The notes below the pieces were generated by a model that was not told the DNA's origin, searched no databases, and saw only the letters and a program-made list of their open reading frames with translations. Positions 28,905-37,412 of a DNA stretch of 64,000 nt are shown here, piece by piece (position 1 is the first letter of the stretch; the number at the start of each line of letters is the position of its first letter). The stretch is from positions 72,294-136,293 of the forward strand of contig CAYMHU010000007.1 in assembly GCA_964390335.1 (NCBI GenBank), read 5' to 3'. Source of the DNA: Granulosicoccus sp964390335 (lineage in GTDB: Bacteria > Pseudomonadota > Gammaproteobacteria > Granulosicoccales > Granulosicoccaceae). Position numbers and translations under genes: made by a program.

Positions 28905-29642
28905 ATGAAAGATCAAATTGCATTAGTAACGGGCGCGAGCCGCGGCATTGGTAAAGCTATTAGCGATAAATTGGGCCACGCAGGGGCAACGGTTATCGGC
29001 ACTGCCACAACAGATGCCGGCGCGCAGGCTATTACCGAGCGATTTAAAGCGGCTGGTATCAAGGGCATTGGTATGGCGTTTAACGTCACGGAGCCAGGTG
29101 CAGATGTGGCCTTGTTCGATGCCATAAAAGAGCAATTCGGTGCCGTTACCATTCTGGTTAACAATGCAGGCATAACGCGCGACGATTTGCTTATACGAAT
29201 GAAAGAGGACGATTGGGACGCCATCATTAACACCAATTTAAGCAGTGTGTTCCGACTGTGTAAGCTTGCTACTCGTCCAATGATGAAAGCACGTTCAGGT
29301 CGTATTATTAATATCGCATCGGTGGTCGGACAAACTGGTAATGCAGGCCAGTCCAATTACGCTGCGGCCAAAGCCGGTATCATTGGCTTTGGAAAATCGT
29401 TGGCGCGTGAATTGGGTCCCCGAGGGATCACGGTGAACACGATTGCCCCCGGATTTATTGAATCAGACATGACCAATGCATTACCGGACGATGTCAAAGC
29501 AAAGATCACTAGCGACATCGCATTGGGCAGACTCGGTTCACCAGAAGACATTGCAGCTGCGTGTTTGTTTCTTGCGTCCGACGATGCAGGGTATATCACC
29601 GGCCACACCTTGAGCGTAAATGGCGGCATGTACATGCAGTAA
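28905..29642 (+). CDS. fabG: 3-oxoacyl-ACP reductase
   Basis: NADPH-dependent short-chain dehydrogenase of fatty acid elongation. The Rossmann motif is TGASRGIGKAI. NNAGITRDDLL and the Ser-Tyr-Lys catalytic set (SVVGQTGNAGQSNYAAAKAG) are present, and the C-terminus ends VNGGMYMQ as in FabG. At 245 residues it is normal. It directly follows fabD. The downstream 230-base spacer separates it from acpP. Confidence 0.97.
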   Translation: MKDQIALVTGASRGIGKAISDKLGHAGATVIGTATTDAGAQAITERFKAAGIKGIGMAFNVTEPGADVALFDAIKEQFGAVTILVNNAGITRDDLLIRMKEDDWDAIINTNLSSVFRLCKLATRPMMKARSGRIINIASVVGQTGNAGQSNYAAAKAGIIGFGKSLARELGPRGITVNTIAPGFIESDMTNALPDDVKAKITSDIALGRLGSPEDIAAACLFLASDDAGYITGHTLSVNGGMYMQ

Positions 29643-29658
29643 TTATGTACAGTTTCCC

Positions 29659-29672
29659 GCCAGATATCTGGC
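29659..29672. repeat. Perfect 14-bp palindrome after fabG
   Basis: GCCAGATATCTGGC lies 17 bases past the fabG stop. It could act as a small hairpin or a protein site. There is no T-run next to it and I know of no factor that binds it. Confidence 0.3.
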
Positions 29673-29828
29673 TGTTCGGCTGCAATCGCAATTCGGACGC
29701 AAATTAAAGTAATAAATTGCATTGAAAATGGCCGAAAACTCCATAATTTAATTGAATGCAGGGTAAAATTACGTTTTTGCCAGTGCGGGTTGAAAGTCCG
29801 ACCAGCTCTGCCCAAAGTCACTACAATA

Positions 29829-29857
29829 GCGGCGCGGTTGTTTTGCCGCCAATTTTT
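29829..29857 (+). promoter_or_regulatory. Terminator-like hairpin in the acpP leader
   Basis: GCGGC and GCCGC pair around an 11-base loop, followed by CAATTTTT. This lies just before the acpP ribosome site CGGAGG. The stem is short (5 bp), so it may only be a weak attenuator between fabG and acpP transcription, or chance. Confidence 0.25.
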
Positions 29858-29874
29858 CGGAGGTTTAATCCAAC

Positions 29875-30111
29875 ATGAGCAGTATCGACGAGCGCGTCAA
29901 AAAGATTGTCGTGGAGCAATTAGGTGTCAAAGAAGAAGAAGTTACAAACAAGGCTTCGTTTGTAGAGGATCTCGGTGCAGATTCACTAGACACAGTTGAG
30001 CTGGTTATGGCACTTGAAGAAGAATTTGAGTGCGAAATTCCTGACGAAGAAGCTGAAAAAATCACGACCGTTCAACAAGCGGTTGACTATGTAAACGCGA
30101 ACATTGGCTAA
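29875..30111 (+). CDS. acpP: Acyl carrier protein
   Basis: Small acidic carrier for fatty acid intermediates. The 78-residue protein has the phosphopantetheine Ser in LGADSLDTVELVMALEEEF. It is the canonical AcpP with acidic helices. A strong CGGAGG ribosome site precedes the ATG and a strong hairpin follows the stop, so it probably has its own abundant transcript within the fab cluster. Confidence 0.98.
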   Translation: MSSIDERVKKIVVEQLGVKEEEVTNKASFVEDLGADSLDTVELVMALEEEFECEIPDEEAEKITTVQQAVDYVNANIG

Positions 30112-30149
30112 ACCCTTTTTCCGCTGAGTACATCAGTGATAAAAAACCT

Positions 30150-30190
30150 CAAAGCCGCGGCGTGTTTCAAGTTACACGACGCGGCTTTGT
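30150..30190 (+). terminator. Strong hairpin after acpP
   Basis: CAAAGCCGCGGCGTGT pairs with ACACGACGCGGCTTTG around an 8-base loop, with one mismatch in 16. Only a weak T-rich tail follows. It probably ends or trims most acpP transcripts before fabF. Confidence 0.75.
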
Positions 30191-30226
30191 TATTTCTGGG
30201 CCGGATAATTTATTGGTGGATTTAAC

Positions 30227-31471
30227 GTGTCGCGACGACGTGTTGTAATAACTGGACTTGGACTGGTAACGCCAGTAGGCAATACCGTTTCAGCGTCTTG
30301 GGAAAATATCAAAGCAGGTGTCTCTGGAGCTGCCACAATCGATATGTTCGATGCTTCGGTTTACGCCACCAACTTTAGCGCTTCCGTTAAAGACTTCAAC
30401 TACGAAGACTATTTCACAAAGAAAGAAGCTCGCAAAATGGATGTGTTTGTCCACTTTGGTGTTGCTGCCGGTGCCCAAGCGATAAAAGATGCGGGTCTTG
30501 AAGAAGCTGACGGTCTGGATCTTGAACGCGTTGGGGTTGCCATAGGCTCCGGCATTGGTGGTTTGCCTAATATTGAAAAGCAGCATTCGGCGTTACTTGA
30601 TGGCGGCGCACGCAAAGTGTCACCGTTTTTTGTACCCTCTACCATTATCAATATGATTAGCGGCAACTTGTCCATTATGTATGGGTACAAGGGCCCGAAT
30701 GTGTGTGTTGTTACCGCGTGTACTACGGGTACTCACAACATTGGTGATGCGGCGCGTATGATCGAATACGGCGACGCCGACATCATGATAGCTGGTGGCG
30801 CTGAAATGGCCACATGCCCGTTAGGCTTATCCGGTTTTGGCGCAGCTCGAGCGCTGTCAACTCGTAATGACGATCCACAAGCGGCCAGTCGTCCGTGGGA
30901 TAGAGATCGAGATGGATTTGTATTGGGTGATGGTGCTGGGGTCATGGTGCTGGAAGAGTACGAACATGCCAAAGCGCGCGGCGCAAAAATTTATGGTGAA
31001 GTGCTGGGGTACGGTATGAGTGGCGATGCCTATCATATGACCATGCCATCAGAAAATGGAGAGGGCGCAGCGCGATGCATGAAAGCGGCACTGAAAAATG
31101 CCGATCTAAGCGCTAACGATGTGGATTATGTGAATGCGCATGGCACGTCAACACCAGCGGGTGATGTGGCTGAAACACAGGCGATAAAATCTGTATTCGG
31201 ATCTCATGCCGACACGCTGTTGGTGAGCTCTACCAAAAGTATGACAGGGCACTTACTCGGCGCAGCGGGTGGAATTGAGGCTGTGTTCAGCGTACTCGCG
31301 CTGGAAGATCAAATAGCACCACCGACGATTAATCTGGATAACCCCGGTGATGGATGTGATTTAGATTATGTTGCGCATAAAAGTCGTTCGGCAAAGTTAT
31401 CAGTAACTATGTCAAATTCGTTCGGATTTGGTGGCACCAACGGCACGCTCATATTCGGCTTGATAAATTAA
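30227..31471 (+). CDS. fabF: 3-oxoacyl-ACP synthase II
   Basis: Condensing enzyme of fatty acid elongation. The active Cys is in VVTACTTGTHNIGDAA. The two catalytic His are in YVNAHGTSTPAGD and STKSMTGHLLGAAGG, and the C-terminal GFGGTNGTL is present. At 414 residues it is normal. The start codon is GTG, giving MSRRRVVITGLGLVTPVG, the standard FabF N-terminus. Confidence 0.98.
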   Translation: MSRRRVVITGLGLVTPVGNTVSASWENIKAGVSGAATIDMFDASVYATNFSASVKDFNYEDYFTKKEARKMDVFVHFGVAAGAQAIKDAGLEEADGLDLERVGVAIGSGIGGLPNIEKQHSALLDGGARKVSPFFVPSTIINMISGNLSIMYGYKGPNVCVVTACTTGTHNIGDAARMIEYGDADIMIAGGAEMATCPLGLSGFGAARALSTRNDDPQAASRPWDRDRDGFVLGDGAGVMVLEEYEHAKARGAKIYGEVLGYGMSGDAYHMTMPSENGEGAARCMKAALKNADLSANDVDYVNAHGTSTPAGDVAETQAIKSVFGSHADTLLVSSTKSMTGHLLGAAGGIEAVFSVLALEDQIAPPTINLDNPGDGCDLDYVAHKSRSAKLSVTMSNSFGFGGTNGTLIFGLIN

Positions 31472-31510
31472 ATCAGGTTAGTTTCATTTCAACAGAGATT
31501 GTCAAAAACC

Positions 31511-32512
31511 ATGCTGCGTTTTCTGATATTCCTATTCATGATTGCGCTGGTTGCGCTTGGTCTTGGATACAAAGACTATCAACAGACAATTAGCGAGCCA
31601 CTGAATTTTACCGACGAGCAGCGCAACTTCACCATCGAGCGCGGCTGGTCTGCCAAACGCGTGCTAAGCGAGTTGGAAAAAAAACAAATCATCGACAAGC
31701 CACACTGGGTGGATGTGTATTTTCGGGTAAGTAAAAGTGGTACTGCTATTAAAAGCGGCGAGTTTGTTATAACTGGAAACCCAAACATTCCTGAACTCAT
31801 AGACATCTTTGAGCGTGGACAAACTAAACAATACACTGGGCGCATCATTGAAGGATCCACTTTCAAACAACTCAAGCAACGCCTTGCCAACAACACTGAG
31901 CTTGTGCAAACCATTCAGGGTATGTCCGATACTGAAATCATGGACGCGTTGGACTTGGCAGGGCAGCATCCGGAAGGTTTGTTTTTTTCTGATACTTATC
32001 AGTTCCCAAAAAACACAAGCGACCTTGAGTTCCTAGCGCGCGCGAATGACTTACTGAATAACGTACTGACTGAAGAATGGGAACAGCGCGCACCCGATCT
32101 GCCATTGAAAACACCCTATGAAGCGTTAATACTGGCCTCCATCGTGGAAAAAGAAACGGCGGCGGCGGAAGAGCGGCCACTGATAGCTGGTGTGTTTTTA
32201 TCGCGCATAAACAAACGCATGCGACTGCAAACCGATCCAACTGTTATCTACGGTATGGGGGATAAGTTTGATGGCAATATTCGCCGCCGGGATTTAACTA
32301 CAGATACGCCATACAACACATACACAAGGGCCGGATTACCACCAACGCCTATTGCAATGGTAGGGCGGGAAGCTATCCATGCTGTGTTGAATCCAACAAG
32401 CACAACAGCTTTGTATTTTGTTGCACGCCACGATGGTAGCGGTACGCACAAGTTCTCGGATACTCTGGAAGAGCACAATGCTGCTGTGCGTAAGTACCAG
32501 CTAAAAAGGTAA
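31511..32512 (+). CDS. mltG: Endolytic murein transglycosylase MltG
   Basis: Membrane-bound lytic transglycosylase that cuts nascent glycan strands. The N-terminal helix is FLIFLFMIALVALGLGY. The LysM-like and YceG domains follow. The catalytic Glu is in ILASIVEKETAAAEER, with LQTDPTVIYGMG and YNTYTRAGLPPTPIAMVG downstream. I prefer the ATG of MLRFLIF; a TTG four codons upstream is possible. pabC, often between fabF and mltG, is absent. It is followed by tmk after four bases. Confidence 0.94.
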   Translation: MLRFLIFLFMIALVALGLGYKDYQQTISEPLNFTDEQRNFTIERGWSAKRVLSELEKKQIIDKPHWVDVYFRVSKSGTAIKSGEFVITGNPNIPELIDIFERGQTKQYTGRIIEGSTFKQLKQRLANNTELVQTIQGMSDTEIMDALDLAGQHPEGLFFSDTYQFPKNTSDLEFLARANDLLNNVLTEEWEQRAPDLPLKTPYEALILASIVEKETAAAEERPLIAGVFLSRINKRMRLQTDPTVIYGMGDKFDGNIRRRDLTTDTPYNTYTRAGLPPTPIAMVGREAIHAVLNPTSTTALYFVARHDGSGTHKFSDTLEEHNAAVRKYQLKR

Positions 32513-32516
32513 TCGC

Positions 32517-32987
32517 GTGGCCACTAAAGCAAAGTTCATTACCCTGGAAGGTTTGGAAGGCGTCGGCAAAACAACTAATCGCGAGTTCGTTGAGTCTATG
32601 CTCGCTGATGCCGGTGTTGATCATATCGTTACTCGGGAACCCGGTGGTACAAAACTTGGGGAACAACTTCGTCATTTGTTGCTGCACGCAGATGAACCCG
32701 TTGCGGCNNNNNNNNNNNNNNNNNNNNNNNNNNNNNNNNNNNNNNNNNNNNNNNNNNNNNNNNNNNNNNNNNNNNNNNNNNNNNNNNNNNNNNNNNNNNN
32801 NNNNNNNCCTGATCGCATTGAACAAGAAGCATTGGATTTTTTTGAACGTGCACGCGCAGCCTACTTACGGCGAGCACAAGCATATCCTCAGCGTATAAAA
32901 ATCATTAATGCTGATCAGCCATTAAGTGACGTTCAAGCGCAAGTGCATGCGATGGTCCAACCGTTGTTAGAGCAACTCTGTGGCTGA
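32517..32987 (+). CDS. tmk: Thymidylate kinase, interrupted by an assembly gap
   Basis: Phosphorylates dTMP to dTDP. The GTG start gives ATKAKFITLEGLEGVGKTT with the P-loop, then TREPGGTKLGEQLRHLLL. After the gap the C-terminal part resumes at PDRIEQEALDFFERARAAYL. About 90 residues, including the DR(Y/H) and LID segments, should lie in the gap, far more than the 33 codons of N. That the frame stays open across the N run is a coincidence. The 3' end overlaps holB by eight bases. Confidence 0.95.
   Translation: MATKAKFITLEGLEGVGKTTNREFVESMLADAGVDHIVTREPGGTKLGEQLRHLLLHADEPVAXXXXXXXXXXXXXXXXXXXXXXXXXXXXXXXXXXPDRIEQEALDFFERARAAYLRRAQAYPQRIKIINADQPLSDVQAQVHAMVQPLLEQLCG
32708..32807. other. Assembly gap, 100 N
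   Basis: Exactly 100 undetermined bases inside tmk. Comparison with a normal thymidylate kinase suggests that about 270 bases are really missing. Confidence 0.95.
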
Positions 32988-33981
32988 GCCAACGCCTTTA
33001 AGTGTTTGCCCGCCATGGCTTGTGGAACAATGGGGTCAGGTCTTTGCCCGACACCAACAAGGTAGGTTGCCACACGCGATGTTGTTTTGTGGTGCTACCG
33101 GCATTGGCAAGCAGCAATTTGTTCGTTTTGTTGCTGAGGCTTTGTTATGCCGCAATCCGCATCGTCTAACCGGAGCTTGCGGCGAATGTGACGCCTGCGC
33201 GCAGCTAAGCGCTGGCGCGCACGCCGATTTTCGAGTGCTTAATCCTGAAGGAGCAAGTGCAACAATCAAAGTAGACGCGGTACGAGAGCTAGTGTCGTGG
33301 ATGCAATTGTCTGCACCGGCAGGTAGATACCGGGTTGCGTTAATCGACGCCAGCGATGCCATGAATAGAAATGCGGCCAATAGTCTGTTAAAAACCTTAG
33401 AAGAACCCGGCGAGCGTGCCGTATTGATATTAGCCGCAAGCAAACCCGGTGTGTTACCGGCAACGATTCGCAGCCGTTGTCAAAGTACCGTGCTGAACTT
33501 GAGTGACTTCAATAATGCGCTGAACTGGTTACAAGCGCAGGGTGTACCTGACGCCGAGCAGCAGCTTCGGCACAGCGGGCTCGGACCCTATGCCATCGTT
33601 AACCAACAAACTGAAGAATGGCAAGCAACGCACAAATTGCTACAAAAAGCCTGGGGCGATTTATTCCTGATGCGCGCGAGCGTGGGTAAGATTGTTGATT
33701 CTCTTAAGGATTTACCTGCTTCAGCCTGTTTAACCGTGTTCGCCTCCTGGACACTTGCCGCAGTAAAACAGCACCAAAACATCGCAATTGGCTCGGATCC
33801 TGCCACTAGTCAGCTTGTATCGGAGGTTCAAACAAGTCTGGATAATGTGCAGTGGTTCGCACTTCACGATCGAATCCAAGCATTGTACCGCTCTGACAGC
33901 GCCAGCTTTAAAACTCAGGCTGTGCTAGAAGGACTTTTTGCCGATATCAGAAATATGACTCAAGTAACGAATCAAGGCTAA
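32980..33981 (+). CDS. holB: DNA polymerase III delta' subunit
   Basis: Clamp-loader subunit of the replicative polymerase. The degenerate P-loop is FCGATGIGKQQFVRFVAEAL. The zinc-binding cysteines are in CRNPHRLTGACGECDACAQL. The sensor segment NSLLKTLEEPGERAVLILA and the SRC motif in TIRSRCQSTVL are present. At 333 residues it is typical. The start GTG overlaps tmk and the gene is followed by a PilZ gene, the standard tmk-holB-pilZ order. Confidence 0.95.
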   Translation: MAEPTPLSVCPPWLVEQWGQVFARHQQGRLPHAMLFCGATGIGKQQFVRFVAEALLCRNPHRLTGACGECDACAQLSAGAHADFRVLNPEGASATIKVDAVRELVSWMQLSAPAGRYRVALIDASDAMNRNAANSLLKTLEEPGERAVLILAASKPGVLPATIRSRCQSTVLNLSDFNNALNWLQAQGVPDAEQQLRHSGLGPYAIVNQQTEEWQATHKLLQKAWGDLFLMRASVGKIVDSLKDLPASACLTVFASWTLAAVKQHQNIAIGSDPATSQLVSEVQTSLDNVQWFALHDRIQALYRSDSASFKTQAVLEGLFADIRNMTQVTNQG

Positions 33982-33989
33982 GGTGCTTT

Positions 33990-34337
33990 ATGACTGAGCA
34001 AACCCGCAAAGGTGTGATCGCATTTTCCATTACTGATCGTGGCGCACTGTACTCTTCGTATATGTCTTTCGTGCAAAACGGTGCCGTGTTTGTCCCTACC
34101 AGCCGTAACTACGAAATGGGTGATAACGTATTCATGCTACTGAAAATTATGGACGACACCGTGCCCATTCCTGTTAGTGGCAAAGTAGTGTGGGTAACAC
34201 CAGCTGGCGCACAAGGTAATAAGTCTTCAGGCATTGGCGTACAGTTCGCGGATGATGACAACGGCTCTACGAAGTCGAACATTGAGCAGCATCTGGCAGC
34301 AGCATTACAAGGAGAGCGCCCAACACAAACGATGTAA
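33990..34337 (+). CDS. pilZ: PilZ domain protein
   Basis: Small cytoplasmic protein needed for type IV pilus assembly in relatives. The 115-residue single-domain protein has the core VPTSRNYEMGDNVFMLLKIM and GIGVQFADDD. The N-terminal arginine motif RxxxR used by c-di-GMP-binding PilZ proteins is not evident, as in the non-binding pilus type. It lies eight bases after holB. With pilW in this window it supports type IV pili in this organism. Confidence 0.9.
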   Translation: MTEQTRKGVIAFSITDRGALYSSYMSFVQNGAVFVPTSRNYEMGDNVFMLLKIMDDTVPIPVSGKVVWVTPAGAQGNKSSGIGVQFADDDNGSTKSNIEQHLAAALQGERPTQTM

Positions 34338-34452
34338 CGCATTTTGACGTAACGCGTTTTCTCGTAACAGTTGTGCCGCGTCATACGCACTTTTGACTTG
34401 ACGCATCGCCCCAGTAAGTTAACATACCGCGCATAAACCAGCGCGGTGTGTT

Positions 34453-34857
34453 ATGTCCAACTCAGAATTAGATTCCCAAGCCCATATAGGTTCAACCTCT
34501 GAACCACAAAGTAATACTCCTGTAGAAGATCCGCCGTCAAAATCACACCTTAAAAACATCAAACGTATGGCTAAACGCGTATACGTGAAAGACAGCCCTA
34601 TACATGGCAAAGGCTTGTTTGCTGCGCGAGATTTAAAAGAAGGTGAATCGCTCGGGCGCTTACACGGCATGATAACTAAGAAAGATGGTACGTATGTTTT
34701 GTGGTTGAACAAGCGCTGGGGTTTAGAGATCACAAACAGTTTTCGTTTTATCAATCACAGTGCTGACCCCAACTCAGCGCTAACCGATACTAAGGTCGTC
34801 GCTTTACGCGATATACCCAAAGACGAAGAGATTACGCACGATTATGGTTGGGAATAG
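34453..34857 (+). CDS. Small SET-domain protein (putative lysine methyltransferase)
   Basis: A 134-residue protein with a Ser/Pro/Glu-rich N-terminal tail of about 40 residues. A compact SET domain follows: RVYVKDSPIHGKGLFAARDL, then the SAM/lysine-channel motifs RFINHSADPNS and ITHDYGWE at the very C-terminus. These are the conserved NHS..PN and the catalytic-Tyr DYG motifs, so it looks active. No post-SET zinc cluster is present. Bacterial SET proteins can methylate ribosomal or histone-like proteins; the target here is unknown. apbE follows after 10 bases. Confidence 0.82.
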   Translation: MSNSELDSQAHIGSTSEPQSNTPVEDPPSKSHLKNIKRMAKRVYVKDSPIHGKGLFAARDLKEGESLGRLHGMITKKDGTYVLWLNKRWGLEITNSFRFINHSADPNSALTDTKVVALRDIPKDEEITHDYGWE

Positions 34858-34867
34858 GCGCATACCA

Positions 34868-35869
34868 ATGAGGCCAGTATTGTTGCGCGCCGTATGTATC
34901 CTTTGGCTGATAATAATTTCTGGTAGTTCAATCGCTAACCAAACGATATTGACCGGTCCGACCATGGGTACATCATGGTCAGTCATTGTTGTGGATAAGC
35001 TTGCAGACAATGTCGTTACTGATCTTGAAGCAGAGATTGCCAGCGAGCTAGCGCGTATCAATGCGCTGATGTCCACATACGACCCTGATTCACAGCTGTC
35101 ACAGCTCAACCGGCTTGAGGCTACGTATCCCGTAGTGCTGCATAAAGATGTGTTAGCGGTGGTTAATGCGGCCATGAATATTAGTGCATTAACTAATGGC
35201 GCATACGATGTTACGTTGGGGCCGTTGATTCGGTTATGGGGTTTTGGTTCTAAGACCAATAGCGCTGAATTGCCAGCACCTGCACAAATAAACGAGTTAC
35301 TGTCTCGTAGCGGGTATAAGTATATTGAACTTGCAGACAATACACTGCGTAAACAGTATGCTGGTTTGGAGGTGGACTTATCCTCGATAGCCAAAGGCTA
35401 TGCGGTTGATAAGCTTGGCGACTTAGTTGCAGCAACTGGTGCAAAACACTTTTCTGTTGAGATCGGTGGTGAACTACTTACACGTGGCAACAATGCTAAC
35501 GGCCAACAATGGCGCATTGGCATAGAGCAGCCGGATACCACTACCAAGTTTGGTATTGCTGTTAATGACGCACATATTGCAAGCTCAGGTAGTTATCGCA
35601 ATTACCGCGAAGTGGATGGAAAGCGTTATTCCCATTTAATTGATGGTCGTACCGGAAACCCAATAACGCACAGCACTGCTGCTGTCACTGTGCTGCACAG
35701 CAGCACCATGTTGGCTGATGCATGGGCTACTGCGTTGATGGTGTTGGATTTTGATTCGGCACTTGAATTGGTAGAGCAACAAAATATTGCTGCGCTGTTT
35801 ACCGTAAAAAAACCGACCGGATTTGAACTCAAACCGAGTCGATCTTTCCCAATGCTGATTACTGAATAA
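34868..35869 (+). CDS. apbE: FAD:protein FMN transferase
   Basis: Mg-dependent enzyme that attaches FMN covalently to Thr/Ser of flavoproteins such as NqrB/C or RnfG. A signal peptide covers about residues 1-20 (LLRAVCILWLIIISGSSIA), so it acts in the periplasm. Motifs seen are GTSWSVIVV, the VDLSSIAKGYAVD block, EIGGELLTRG and the metal site region TMLADAWATALMVL. The start is the ATG giving MRPVLLRAV; the frame is open eight codons upstream within the preceding gene. No Nqr or Rnf genes are in the window. Confidence 0.92.
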   Translation: MRPVLLRAVCILWLIIISGSSIANQTILTGPTMGTSWSVIVVDKLADNVVTDLEAEIASELARINALMSTYDPDSQLSQLNRLEATYPVVLHKDVLAVVNAAMNISALTNGAYDVTLGPLIRLWGFGSKTNSAELPAPAQINELLSRSGYKYIELADNTLRKQYAGLEVDLSSIAKGYAVDKLGDLVAATGAKHFSVEIGGELLTRGNNANGQQWRIGIEQPDTTTKFGIAVNDAHIASSGSYRNYREVDGKRYSHLIDGRTGNPITHSTAAVTVLHSSTMLADAWATALMVLDFDSALELVEQQNIAALFTVKKPTGFELKPSRSFPMLITE

Positions 35870-35893
35870 CTAAAACAACCGCCAGTATGTAAT

Positions 35894-36715
35894 TTACCCA
35901 GCGTTGTTTTGTTTTCCGATAACTTGCGTGGCGGCAGCATGTAGCAGCTTTTTCTTGTACAGTAATTTTTTCTGATAACGTGTTTGCACGATGTCGGTTA
36001 GTACTAACACAGCAATAACAAAGTAGAACGTTGTTTTGGACATGGGCACAATCGGGTTGCCGAACAATTCAAGGTGCGCCAGATGGCCACCTTCAGACAG
36101 CAGCATGATACCCACGACAAACAGAATAAATAGGCCCAACACTTCGTACATTCTGTTTTTCTCCAAGAAGCTCGAAACGCGCTCTGCTAGGAAAATCATC
36201 AACAGACCGCCAGTAACGATGGCCGCAGCCATAACCCAAAACACATCGGTTAGCGCCATTGCACTTAAGATTGAATCGAATGAGAAAACCAAGTTCATAA
36301 GCACAATCCAGAAGATAACGCTTGCAACTGATTTTGGTTTCGCCGCTTCAGCTTGATCTTCTTCTATATGCATCATGTGCAACACTTCTTTGGTGGCGGT
36401 GTAAATGATAAACACACCCCCAACCAGCACTATAATGCTATGAAGATTAAAATTGCTCGCAATGATGCCGTCGATGTTAATGCCGAACAGCGGGTCTTGT
36501 ACGTATTGAATAAGTGAAATCAGAGCAAACAGCAACACTATTCGTAACACAATAGCCAGGCCAATACCCAGCTTGCGCACCATGGCTTGTTTGTCCGCTG
36601 GAGCGCGTTTGGACTCAAGCGACACATACAGCAAGTTGTCAAAACCCAGCACAGCTTGCAGTACGATGAGCGCGCCAAGCGTTAAGATATTTTCGATATT
36701 TAACAAACTTTCCAT
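35894..36715 (-). CDS. TerC family integral membrane protein
   Basis: Polytopic inner-membrane protein of the TerC/Alx family, members of which move or protect against metal ions (manganese in Alx) or are tied to tellurite resistance. The 273-residue protein has about seven to eight hydrophobic helices with buried acidic residues in FDNLLYVSL and LVFSFDSILSAMALTDV, the typical family sites. It converges on apbE. The exact substrate is not visible. Confidence 0.85.
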   Translation of the reverse strand: MESLLNIENILTLGALIVLQAVLGFDNLLYVSLESKRAPADKQAMVRKLGIGLAIVLRIVLLFALISLIQYVQDPLFGINIDGIIASNFNLHSIIVLVGGVFIIYTATKEVLHMMHIEEDQAEAAKPKSVASVIFWIVLMNLVFSFDSILSAMALTDVFWVMAAAIVTGGLLMIFLAERVSSFLEKNRMYEVLGLFILFVVGIMLLSEGGHLAHLELFGNPIVPMSKTTFYFVIAVLVLTDIVQTRYQKKLLYKKKLLHAAATQVIGKQNNAG

Positions 36716-36811
36716 GCAACTAAACTCGTCGATAAATGATCAGGGATTCTGTTCGTATAGTGTAGAGCAAGAACTGCGCTAAGCGCAGCGCGACAGACCA
36801 AGTCATGCAAA

Positions 36812-37156
36812 CTAAGGCAACAAATACTCGCCCTGAATAACTTGATCCATCTCGATTCGACTTAACCTATGCTGGCTTTTGATATCCGATGCATCCAGCT
36901 TGTGGTAGATGTGCGGAAACCGTTCTTCACCACCAACCGTATTTTCCCAAACAAGACGCTCACCGAGTGTGCCATCATTGATCAAAAAAAGAACAATCTC
37001 ATGTTGTTCTGCGAAGTAGCGTGATAAAACGCCGCCAATTTGCTCGGCTGTACAGCAGTGTATAAAGCCCTCGATATCCAATGATTGTACGGAGTATTGA
37101 CCGGAGGCTTGCCAAGCTGCTGCGTCGGCGGGGCTGGCTAGGTGGTAGATCTTCAT
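36812..37156 (-). CDS. DUF952 domain protein
   Basis: A 114-residue cytoplasmic protein of unknown function. IYHLASPADAAAWQASGQY at the N-terminus, then EGFIHCCTAEQIGGVL and the C-terminal FPHIYHKLD are DUF952 motifs. The family has a fold related to ADP-ribosyl-processing proteins, but no activity can be stated. It stands alone, divergent from hppA. Confidence 0.85.
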   Translation of the reverse strand: MKIYHLASPADAAAWQASGQYSVQSLDIEGFIHCCTAEQIGGVLSRYFAEQHEIVLFLINDGTLGERLVWENTVGGEERFPHIYHKLDASDIKSQHRLSRIEMDQVIQGEYLLP

Positions 37157-37412
37157 AAGTGCTCCACTTCAGTGTTGATGGCTTCATAGAGCGCGCCGTT
37201 AAGCGGCTGTTTCTCAATAAGATTATGCCCTGAGTCGCGGATTGTTGCTCCGCTGCGGAGCCAACATTGGCTGATAGCAAAGCCAGCTATGGGCTCGGCT
37301 GAGGCTCTTTCAACACTGTAGTGGAACACTTATGTGAGAGTCGAGAAAGCTCGTAACATGGGTTACAATCACCGGTTGGTCATTATCAGAACTGCTACTG
37401 AGGAAACAATAA

